DNA of 8,172 bases, taken from assembly GCA_027488415.1 (NCBI GenBank), contig JAIYBS010000040.1:1-8172 (forward strand), read 5' to 3'. The notes under the pieces were generated by a model. It ran no database searches. It was not told the DNA's origin and saw only the letters and a program-made list of their open reading frames with translations. The translations under genes and the position numbers were made by a program. This stretch comes from Planctomycetaceae bacterium. GTDB taxonomy: Bacteria > Planctomycetota > Phycisphaerae > Phycisphaerales > SM1A02. Shown here in pieces: positions 1-5,430 of the stretch (the first letter of the stretch is position 1; every line of letters begins with the position of its first letter).

Positions 1-195
1 CGGCGGCGGCGGCGTCCACTCGGCGACGAGCACCGGCGGCGCCTCGCGGCGCATCGCGCGCGCCGCGGTGACGCCCATCGCGACGAGTGCCACGGCGATC
101 AGGACATGCACGACCGAGGACGCGACGATCGCGACGAGCGGGCTGCGGGGCGCCACGCCGCCGGCACCGTTGCTCGTCCCCTCGGCGTCGCTCAT
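1..195 (-). CDS. N-terminal 65 residues of a membrane-anchored, possibly TonB-like protein (cut by left edge)
   Basis: The gene begins with ATG at 195 and stays open to the left edge, giving 65 residues. Its ATG overlaps the stop codon of the DoxX gene (ATGA, 192-195), so the two are probably translationally coupled. Residues 1-18 are polar. Residues 19-45 form one hydrophobic segment, followed by Arg-rich 'RAMRR' and then a proline-rich start (APPVLVAEWTPPPP). The helix contains S26-x3-H30, the same Ser/His spacing as in the TonB transmembrane anchor (SxxxH), and TonB also has a proline-rich linker after its anchor. This makes a TonB-like energy transducer or another single-pass periplasmic protein plausible. 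The C-terminal domain that would decide lies outside the window. A weak AGG lies 5 nt before the ATG. Confidence 0.6.
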   Translation of the reverse strand, partial: MSDAEGTSNGAGGVAPRSPLVAIVASSVVHVLIAVALVAMGVTAARAMRREAPPVLVAEWTPPPP

Positions 196-941
196 GACTG
201 CCTGGTCTTCTGCTTGCCCGCGCGACGCGCGCTGCGGCGGAAGATCGCCCGGTCGAGGCTCAGGGCGCCCGGACCGACGAGGAACGTGCCGAGCGCCAGG
301 ACGAACAGTCCCATCTGCGCGAAGACGAGGTTCTGCTGGTCGGCGCCGAGGCTGAAGATCCCGTGCGACTTGATCGCCGGCAGGCTCGTCATCACGAAGA
401 GCGCGGCGAGGATCACCGACATCAGGAGCCCCCACACGCGGCTGAAGAGCCCGAGCAGCATGCACGCGCCGCCGACGAGCTGGACGCCGGCCACTGCCCA
501 CGCGAGCTCCACGGGGAAGGGGAGCCGCGCCCGATCGGCGAGCAGCGTCAGCGTGTAGAGGCCGCGCTGCGTGAGCGGCGCGAGCGGGCTGAGTCGCTCC
601 GGCTGCGAGGGGCGCTCGGACGCGCGCTCCTGGGGCGCCGTCGCGGGAACGGGCTGGGGCGGGTTGGCGGGCGGCTGCGCCGAGGTCGCGGTGCCCGACG
701 GCGGGTCCTGCGGCTCGGCGATCGCCCATCCGCGGACCGCGCCGAGCGCGACGTCCGCCTTGCGCGGATCCGGGTCCGTGATGCCTCGGACGCCGAGCTC
801 GCGCAGCCGCTGCGCGTCGTGCGCCGTGTACTCGACGTCGCGCATGAGGTTGTTCCACCCCTGCGGGAGGAACGCCAGGCAGAGCACGAGCCGGGCCAGG
901 AGCGGCAGGATGTTCGTCGCGGCGAACTGGCTGGGGCTCAT
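192..941 (-). CDS. DoxX-family integral membrane protein with proline-rich insert
   Basis: 249 residues from ATG at 941. A GTG at 983 would add 14 charged residues, but ATG gives a natural membrane-protein start (MSPSQFAATNILPLLARLVL). Hydrophobic segments lie at about 10-28, 144-165, 168-188 and 204-224. The last three, with 'GGACMLLGLFSRVWGLLMSVILA' features and 'GADQQNLVFAQMGLFVLAL', are the DoxX/SURF4-like four-helix pattern. Family members are usually about 130-160 residues. The excess here is a loop of about 110 residues between helices 1 and 2, with a Pro/Ala/Gln-rich stretch at about 78-118. The C-terminus is strongly basic (RRSARRAGKQK), as expected for a cytoplasmic end. DoxX proteins have been linked to redox or thiosulfate:quinone functions, but the role of this one is unknown. 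It overlaps the next minus-strand gene by 4 bp and has no Shine-Dalgarno. Confidence 0.8.
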   Translation of the reverse strand: MSPSQFAATNILPLLARLVLCLAFLPQGWNNLMRDVEYTAHDAQRLRELGVRGITDPDPRKADVALGAVRGWAIAEPQDPPSGTATSAQPPANPPQPVPATAPQERASERPSQPERLSPLAPLTQRGLYTLTLLADRARLPFPVELAWAVAGVQLVGGACMLLGLFSRVWGLLMSVILAALFVMTSLPAIKSHGIFSLGADQQNLVFAQMGLFVLALGTFLVGPGALSLDRAIFRRSARRAGKQKTRQS

Positions 942-985
942 GTCGGGGGAGTCTAGGGTCGCGCGGCTATCCTCGCGCGGCACGC
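942..985. promoter_or_regulatory. Divergent promoter region between DoxX and corA with candidate -10 hexamers
   Basis: This 44-bp spacer must hold the 5' signals of both genes unless the promoters lie inside the coding regions. On the minus strand TAGACT occupies 955-950, 8 nt before the DoxX ATG. On the plus strand TAGGGT (954-959) overlaps it back to back, and TATCCT (968-973) lies 12 nt before the corA ATG. All fit the TANNNT form of a -10 element. I see no convincing -35 boxes and no Shine-Dalgarno for either gene, so leaderless or near-leaderless transcripts are possible. This is inference from short motifs. Confidence 0.35.
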
Positions 986-2002
986 ATGACCAGCTCCCCC
1001 GACCAGTCCCTCGACGCCGGCACCATGGTCGGCGACCCGCTCGCCACCGTGGTCGCCTTCGACTTCGCCTCCAAGCAGGCGCCCGTGATCGGTGTCCACG
1101 AGGCGGCGGCCGCGATGGAGCGCGGCAACTACGTCTGGATCGACGTCGACCTCTCCCGGGCCGAGGAGGCGAGGGCGCTGCTGGCCGGGCTCGGCCTCTG
1201 CTCGGCGGAGATCGTCGAGGACGCGCTGACCCGCGACGACGCGACGCAGCTCGCGCGGTACGACGACTACCTGCACGTGGTGCTGGCCGGCTGCCGCCTC
1301 AACGGCAAGGCGTTCGACCTCGAGCGCGTGGACGCGATCTTCGGCGAGCGGTACCTGCTGACGCTGCGGCGCGGGCAGCCCGCGTTCATGAAGGAGGTGC
1401 GCCGCCACTACCGGAACGACTTCGTGCGCTTCGCGACGACGCCGAGCTTCCTGATGTACGAGCTGTGGGACCACCTGATCGACGACTACCTCTCGGTGCA
1501 TCACGCGTTCGAGGACCGCGTCGAGCAGGTCCAGCGCGCGCTCGTCGGCGAGGTCGACGAGGCGGTGTTCCAGGAGGCATCCGAGCTGAGCTCCGACCTG
1601 CTGCAGCTGCGCAAGGTGCTCCTGCCCGCGCGCGCGGTGCTCACCGAGCTCTCGACGCGCAAGTCGGCGTTCGTCTCCGAGGCGACGCAGCCGTTCCTCG
1701 GCAACATGGTCGGCACGATCGAGCGCGTCCTGCAGGACGTGCTCGTCGACCGCGACATCCTCAGCGACTCGCTCAACAACTACATGTCGATGGTCGCGCA
1801 CCGCACCAACAAGGTGATGGGCAAGCTCACGGTCGTGAGCGTCATCTTCCTCCCGCTCACCTTCCTCTGCGGCGTCTACGGGATGAACTTCGAGGTGCTG
1901 CCCGAGCTGAAGCTGGAGTGGGGCTACTACGGCTTCTGGGCCCTCGCAGGCGTGATCGTCCTCGGGCTGATCGCCTTCATGCGGCGGATCAAGCTGCTCT
2001 GA
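986..2002 (+). CDS. corA: CorA-family divalent metal ion (Mg2+/Co2+) transport protein
   Basis: 338 residues. The C-terminus has the CorA hallmark: transmembrane helix 1 at about 281-298 ending in 'YGMNFE' (G299-M300-N301, the selectivity-filter signature), a short acidic periplasmic loop (LPELKLEWGYYG), helix 2 at about 314-332, and a basic tail (RRIKLL). The N-terminal 280 residues are soluble and helical, matching the cytoplasmic funnel domain: 'NYVWIDVDLSRAEE' is a typical early CorA segment, and 'LNNYMSMVAHRTNKVMGKLTVVSVIFLPLTFLCG' features the long helix running into the membrane. The family forms homopentameric channels in the inner membrane; ion specificity cannot be read from sequence alone. 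The gene is divergent from DoxX (44 bp) and has no Shine-Dalgarno before the ATG. M14 is a possible alternative start. Confidence 0.92.
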   Translation: MTSSPDQSLDAGTMVGDPLATVVAFDFASKQAPVIGVHEAAAAMERGNYVWIDVDLSRAEEARALLAGLGLCSAEIVEDALTRDDATQLARYDDYLHVVLAGCRLNGKAFDLERVDAIFGERYLLTLRRGQPAFMKEVRRHYRNDFVRFATTPSFLMYELWDHLIDDYLSVHHAFEDRVEQVQRALVGEVDEAVFQEASELSSDLLQLRKVLLPARAVLTELSTRKSAFVSEATQPFLGNMVGTIERVLQDVLVDRDILSDSLNNYMSMVAHRTNKVMGKLTVVSVIFLPLTFLCGVYGMNFEVLPELKLEWGYYGFWALAGVIVLGLIAFMRRIKLL

Positions 2003-2003
2003 G

Positions 2004-2028
2004 CCCGCCGGCCTCGCCGGCGCGCGGG
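2004..2028. terminator. GC-rich hairpin between convergent genes, possible bidirectional terminator
   Basis: In the 27-bp gap between the corA stop and the peptidase stop, CGCCGGC (2006-2012) and GCCGGCG (2016-2022) form a perfect 7-bp stem with a CTC loop. Outer CC/GG pairing is possible across a bulge. There is no T tract on either side, so a classical intrinsic terminator is not proven. Position between two converging stop codons is the main argument. Confidence 0.4.
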
Positions 2029-2029
2029 A

Positions 2030-3673
2030 TCACGGGCACGTGCCCCACGCGCCGAGCATCGCGCCGATGTCGGCGCCGTTCACCTGTCCGTCGCGGTTCA
2101 GGTCCGCCGGACACGCGGCGCACGACCCCCACGCTCCGAGCAGCGTCCCGAGGTCCGCGCCGCCGACCGAGCGGTCGCCGTCGAGGTCGCCGAGGCACGG
2201 CGGCGGAGCGCTCCGGTAGCGCACCACGACGCGGGACTCCGAGTAGCTGCACGCGTTCGTGACGCCCGAGGTCGGGACGAGGGTGAACGTCACGTTCGTC
2301 CCCGCGCCGATCGCCGCGTTGAAGGTCGCGGCCGGGATCGAGGTGCGCCGCGAGAACACGCCGCAGTCGGTGCCGGTATTCCCGATCACGGTGCCGAGGT
2401 TCGTCGAGCCGATCCGCAGCGACAGCGCCTCGTCCGACTGGCCGAGGTCGCCGACCGCGGTGACGAGGATGTCGACCGTGGTTCCCGCCGCCGCCTGCGG
2501 GACGGATGCCGCCGCGAACGACGCGGTCTGCCCGGAGAGCGGGAAGGGCAGGAGCTGCGAGGTCACGTGGTCCGCCTCGAGCGGGTTGATCACGGCGCAC
2601 CGGTAGTTCGCCATCGCCACGGCCGTCTCGTTGAGCGTCCGCGCGTTGTCTGCCTCGGCGAGCCCGGTCGCGGTGCCCTGGAACACGACGCTGGGGCTCG
2701 AGAGCCGCGGGCAGCGCGTGCCGGGCGAGTAGGCCAGCACGGTGCGGAACTGGGTGCCGCTCGCCGCCGTGAAGCGGTGCCCCACCGAGTAGGGGAACAC
2801 GCCGCCGGTCGTGCAGCCGCCGCCGTCGCCGGGGGCGTGGCAGCAGCCCTGGTTGTGACCGATCTCGTGCGTGAAGGTGAGCGCGCCGAGCGCGCAGCTC
2901 CACACCGTCACCGAGAACCCGTAGTCCGGCGCGCCGCCGCCGACGAGGTACGCGATGCCGCAGTAGCTCGGGTTCGACGCCGTCAGCAGTGACACGAGGT
3001 CCGCACCGGTGGCTTCGCGGTCGGCGTGGACCGAGTCGAGCACGCCGTCGCCCTGCGCCCGCAGCTCGCCGAGCACGCCGCTTCCCGCGTCGTTGGTGTA
3101 GGCCTCCGTGATCCCGTAGCCCACCGCGCGCATTCGCAGATTCACGCCGCTCGCCATGTAGACGTGGTTCGAGATCGCGACCGAGGCCTCGGCGACCGCG
3201 CGGATCGCGGTCTCGCCGCCTGCCGCCGCCTGCGCGTTCGGCGTCCACCGCATCAGGACGTCGAGCGTGCCTCCGTCATCGCAGCCGCCCGCGGTGCCGC
3301 CCTCGCCGGGCGCCGGGACGGGCACCTCGATCGCCCCGCCGCAGCCGCGCATCGGCAGTTCGTCGCCGACGATCCTCTTCTCGCCGCCGCCGAGCGGAAT
3401 CGACTGCAGCGTGCTGCCGTCCGCCCCGTGTGCCACGAGCACGGTGCCCTGGTTCGTCTCGATCTGCATCAGCCAGCCGCCCGCGAGCGGGCCGGTGCCG
3501 GCGATCTGGCCTTCCCACACGCCGGGGGTGTGCAGCACCTCGGTCGCGGTGATCGAGCCGTGCTGCCCGAAGTCGAAGGTGCGCACCGAGCCGTCGCCCG
3601 CGAACGCGGGAAGCGCCGCCAGCGAGGCGGCGATCGGGGCGAGGATGCGGGCGCTACTGCGTGCGATGGTCAT
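2030..3673 (-). CDS. Secreted zinc metallopeptidase (M12 reprolysin-like, HExxHxxGxxH) with C-terminal dockerin-type repeats
   Basis: 547 residues from ATG at 3673, which starts a clear signal peptide (basic MTIARSSAR, hydrophobic core, cleavage near AFA at 23-25). An AAGG-containing Shine-Dalgarno lies about 10 nt upstream. Residues 26-135 look like a pro-region. The catalytic domain (about 136-360) contains H269-E-I-G-H273-x5-H279 (HEIGHNQGCCH): three zinc ligands plus catalytic Glu270. The segment after it, 'FRTVLAYSPGTRCPRLSSP', is where metzincins have the Met-turn, but Leu313 stands in the Met position. Residues 366-490 are a beta-rich region with no recognised family. Residues 493-547 hold two EF-hand-like dockerin repeats (DLDGDRSVGGADL and DLNRDGQVNGADI), each followed by LGAWG, with four Cys. 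The protein is probably exported and attached or displayed through the dockerin-type tail. Fifteen Cys suggest disulfides. Substrate unknown. Confidence 0.85.
   Translation of the reverse strand: MTIARSSARILAPIAASLAALPAFAGDGSVRTFDFGQHGSITATEVLHTPGVWEGQIAGTGPLAGGWLMQIETNQGTVLVAHGADGSTLQSIPLGGGEKRIVGDELPMRGCGGAIEVPVPAPGEGGTAGGCDDGGTLDVLMRWTPNAQAAAGGETAIRAVAEASVAISNHVYMASGVNLRMRAVGYGITEAYTNDAGSGVLGELRAQGDGVLDSVHADREATGADLVSLLTASNPSYCGIAYLVGGGAPDYGFSVTVWSCALGALTFTHEIGHNQGCCHAPGDGGGCTTGGVFPYSVGHRFTAASGTQFRTVLAYSPGTRCPRLSSPSVVFQGTATGLAEADNARTLNETAVAMANYRCAVINPLEADHVTSQLLPFPLSGQTASFAAASVPQAAAGTTVDILVTAVGDLGQSDEALSLRIGSTNLGTVIGNTGTDCGVFSRRTSIPAATFNAAIGAGTNVTFTLVPTSGVTNACSYSESRVVVRYRSAPPPCLGDLDGDRSVGGADLGTLLGAWGSCAACPADLNRDGQVNGADIGAMLGAWGTCP
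2033..2197 (-). other. Dockerin-type calcium-binding domain encoding region of the metallopeptidase
   Basis: Residues 493-547 contain two tandem repeats. Repeat 1 has D496, D498, D500 and D507 at calcium-loop positions. Repeat 2 has D524, N526, D528 and D535. Each ends in 'LLGAWG' or 'MLGAWG' and is bordered by Cys (C493, C518, C521, C546). The pattern resembles tails I know from exported proteins of Phycisphaerae, where no classical cellulosome is known. The partner, if any, is not in this window. Confidence 0.8.
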
Positions 3674-3704
3674 CGGGTTCGTGCCTTCTGCTGGGGTCCA
3701 CCCA

Positions 3705-3710
3705 AGGGTA
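3705..3710 (-). promoter_or_regulatory. Candidate -10 element (TACCCT) of the metallopeptidase gene
   Basis: Read on the minus strand, TACCCT sits 31 nt before the ATG at 3673 and fits TANNNT. Unlike the leaderless candidates, this spacing leaves room for the AGAAGG Shine-Dalgarno. A GC dyad (CCCGCG/CGCGGG, 3714-3727) lies directly upstream where a -35 box or operator would be. No clear -35 is seen. Confidence 0.25.
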
Positions 3711-3789
3711 GCCCCCGCGCTCGCGGGAGCCAGCCGGCGACGAACACTATTCGCGATGCGCGCGGCGCGGATCCGAGAACCCGCGCGGA

Positions 3790-3795
3790 TAGCAT
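3790..3795 (+). promoter_or_regulatory. Candidate -10 element (TAGCAT) for the tRNA-Leu / DAHP synthase unit
   Basis: TAGCAT fits TANNNT and lies about 40 nt before the mature tRNA 5' end, a reasonable distance for a pre-tRNA promoter. No good -35 is present 16-18 nt upstream. Since DAHP synthase follows the tRNA by only 17 nt, this promoter may serve both. Confidence 0.25.
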
Positions 3796-3805
3796 TGGGG
3801 CGTCG

Positions 3806-3826
3806 TCGGGAGCTTGTCGTTCCCGA
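3806..3826 (+). other. 8-bp hairpin in the pre-tRNA leader
   Basis: TCGGGAGC (3806-3813) pairs with GTTCCCGA (3819-3826), including one G-U wobble, around the 5-nt loop TTGTC. It ends 8 nt before the tRNA 5' end. It might help processing or stop upstream transcription. It has no T tract, so I do not call it a terminator. Confidence 0.35.
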
Positions 3827-3834
3827 ATCCGCCT

Positions 3835-3918
3835 GCGGGCGTGGCGAAATTGGCAGACGCATCAGATTTAGGTTCTGGTGGGGTAACTCCCGTGCAGGTT
3901 CAAGTCCTGTCGCCCGCA
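3835..3918 (+). tRNA. tRNA-Leu (anticodon UAG)
   Basis: The 84-nt sequence folds into a full class II cloverleaf. The acceptor stem GCGGGCG (3835-3841) pairs with CGCCCGC (3911-3917), with discriminator A3918. The D-arm region is GGCGAAATTGGCAGACGC. The anticodon stem TCAGA/TCTGG encloses loop TTTAGGT, with anticodon TAG at 3869-3871, which reads CUA and probably other CUN codons. A long variable arm (3879-3893) is typical of tRNA-Leu, and the T arm is GCAGG-TTCAAGT-CCTGT. The A discriminator also fits tRNA-Leu. The 3' CCA is not encoded (TTC follows), so it must be added by the CCA-adding enzyme. DAHP synthase begins 17 nt downstream. Confidence 0.97.
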
Positions 3919-3935
3919 TTCACGATCCACCCCCG

Positions 3936-5327
3936 ATGACCGCCCCGCAGCAGAGCCGTACCTTCGCCGTCGACGGGTGGTCGCCCTCGTCCTGGCGCTC
4001 GCGACCGACGCTCCAGCAGCCCGAGTGGCCCGACCGGGGCGCGCTCGCCGCCGCGACCGGGGAGCTCGCGACGCTGCCGCCGCTCGTCACGAGCTTCGAG
4101 ATCGAGTCGCTCCGCGCGCAGCTCGCCGAGGCCGCGCAGGGGCAGCGCTTCATCCTGCAGGGCGGCGACTGTGCCGAGACGTTCGGCGGCTGCGAGCCCG
4201 GCGCGATCGCCGCGCGGCTCAAGATCCTCCTGCAGATGAGCCTGGTGCTCGTGCAGGGCGGCAAGCGCCGCGTCACCCGCATCGGGCGCTTCGCCGGCCA
4301 GTACGCGAAGCCGCGCTCGCACGACACGGAGACGCGCGACGGCGTCTCGCTGCCCGCCTACCGCGGCGACCTCGTCAACGGACCCGCCTTCGACGCGGCA
4401 TCGCGCGCGCCGGACCCGCGCCGGCTCGTGCGCGGCCACGAGCGCGCGGCGCTCACCCTGAACTTCACGCGCTCGCTGATCGACGGCGGTTTCGCCGACC
4501 TGCACCACCCCGAGTACTGGGACCTCGACTTCGTCAAGCACTCGCCGCTCGCCGCCGAGTACCAGTCGATGGTGGACCAGATCGGCGACGGCCTGCGCTT
4601 CATGGAGACGCTCGTCGGCGTGAACGTGGCGCAGGTGCACCGCGTCGACTTCTTCACGAGCCACGAGGGACTCGTCCTCGACTACGAGGAGGCCCAGACG
4701 CGACAGGTGCCGCACCGCGCAGGCTGGTGGGACCTCAGCACGCACTTCCCGTGGATCGGCGTGCGCACGGGCGATCCCGAGGGCGGGCACGTGGAGTTCT
4801 TCCGCGGCATCGAGAACCCGGTCGGCGTGAAGGTCGGGCCATCGACCGAGGCCTCCGCGCTCCTGCGGACCGTGGAGCGGCTCGACCCGTTCGGCACGCC
4901 GGGCCGCGTCGTGCTGATCACGCGCTTCGGCGCGCACGAGATCGCGCGTCGCCTCCCCGCGCTCGTCGATGCGGTGAAGCGCAGCGGCCGACCGGTGGTG
5001 TGGATCTGCGACCCGATGCACGGCAACACCGAGACCGTCGTCCCGCAGTCGGGGGCCGGGAAGGGCGTGCCCGTGAAGACGCGCAAGTTCGGGCACGTGC
5101 TCGCCGAGGTCGAGCAGGCGTTCGAGATCCACCGCGCCGCCGGGACCTGGCTCGGCGGCATCCACGTCGAGCTGACGGGCGAGAACGTCACGGAGTGCAC
5201 CGGCGGGGCGCGCGGCCTTGCCGACGAGCAGCTCGCGGTCGCCTACCGATCCGCGGTCGACCCTCGGCTCAACTACGAGCAGTCGCTCGAGCTGGCGATG
5301 CTGATCGCGCGTCGCATGGCGCGCTGA
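3936..5327 (+). CDS. Class II 3-deoxy-7-phosphoheptulonate (DAHP) synthase
   Basis: 463 residues. It catalyses condensation of phosphoenolpyruvate and erythrose 4-phosphate to DAHP, the first step of the shikimate route to aromatic amino acids, in the cytoplasm. The N-terminus 'WSPSSWRSRPTLQQPEWPD' is typical of class II (plant/mycobacterial type) enzymes. Motifs in order: QGGDCAE with metal-ligand Cys79; RIGRFAGQYAKPRS (115-128), the PEP/phosphate-binding segment; TSHEGLVLDYE (241-251); VGVKVGPST (296-304); WICDPMHGNT with His362; GIHVELTGENVTEC with Glu412; and VDPRLNYEQ with Asp442. Cys79, His362, Glu412 and Asp442 form the metal site. Length is normal for the family. The ATG at 3936 is the only sensible start, because going upstream would read through the tRNA. 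There is no Shine-Dalgarno. Both the class II fold and the aroG/aroH naming vary among genomes, so I give no symbol. Feedback regulation cannot be read here. Confidence 0.96.
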   Translation: MTAPQQSRTFAVDGWSPSSWRSRPTLQQPEWPDRGALAAATGELATLPPLVTSFEIESLRAQLAEAAQGQRFILQGGDCAETFGGCEPGAIAARLKILLQMSLVLVQGGKRRVTRIGRFAGQYAKPRSHDTETRDGVSLPAYRGDLVNGPAFDAASRAPDPRRLVRGHERAALTLNFTRSLIDGGFADLHHPEYWDLDFVKHSPLAAEYQSMVDQIGDGLRFMETLVGVNVAQVHRVDFFTSHEGLVLDYEEAQTRQVPHRAGWWDLSTHFPWIGVRTGDPEGGHVEFFRGIENPVGVKVGPSTEASALLRTVERLDPFGTPGRVVLITRFGAHEIARRLPALVDAVKRSGRPVVWICDPMHGNTETVVPQSGAGKGVPVKTRKFGHVLAEVEQAFEIHRAAGTWLGGIHVELTGENVTECTGGARGLADEQLAVAYRSAVDPRLNYEQSLELAMLIARRMAR

Positions 5328-5365
5328 ATTTCTCCAGAGAAACGCCGGGTCGAATCTGCGATTCC

Positions 5366-5380
5366 TTGCACGCAGTGCGA
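5366..5380 (+). promoter_or_regulatory. Small dyad with a TTGCAC -35-like box upstream of the PEP-CTERM-like gene
   Basis: TTGCAC (5366-5371), GCA, then GTGCGA (5375-5380) form an inverted repeat. TTGCAC resembles a sigma-70 -35 hexamer, but the matching -10 (about GATCCA, 5391-5396) is poor. It may be a promoter/operator or chance. The rest of the 103-bp intergenic stretch (5328-5430) holds only the short palindrome TTTCTCCAGAGAAA (5329-5342), just after the DAHP synthase stop, which is too weak to call a terminator. Confidence 0.2.
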
Positions 5381-5417
5381 TGGTCGGCGCGATCCATTCC
5401 CGTTTCGGAGGGCAACC

Positions 5418-5422
5418 AGGAG
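5418..5422 (+). promoter_or_regulatory. Shine-Dalgarno AGGAG fixing the start at 5431
   Basis: AGGAG lies 8 nt before the ATG at 5431. It favours this start over an in-frame ATG at 5380, whose product would carry 17 extra residues ahead of the signal peptide. Confidence 0.7.
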
Positions 5423-5430
5423 TTCTCAGC

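Noticed and set aside
1..14. CGG triplet run at the left edge as a microsatellite
   Set aside because: On the minus strand it simply encodes the PPPP of the proline-rich segment; four to five units is not a notable repeat.
942..983. GTG start at 983 for DoxX
   Set aside because: It adds 14 charged residues and removes nearly all of the divergent spacer; the ATG at 941 fits a membrane protein start.
571..2262. 563-residue plus-strand open frame across DoxX and corA
   Set aside because: Arg/Ala/Gly-rich composition typical of an out-of-frame reading of GC-rich DNA; it crosses two well-supported genes.
3674..3919. N-terminal extension of the metallopeptidase to 3919
   Set aside because: It would cross the tRNA antisense and put 82 residues before an obvious signal peptide that starts at 3673 with its own Shine-Dalgarno.
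3267..3935. Long N-terminal extension of DAHP synthase
   Set aside because: It would read antisense through the peptidase and through the whole tRNA; the conserved N-terminus starts shortly after the ATG at 3936.
5329..5342. TTTCTCCAGAGAAA palindrome as the terminator of DAHP synthase
   Set aside because: The stem is only 5-6 A/T-rich bp with a tiny loop and no T tract.
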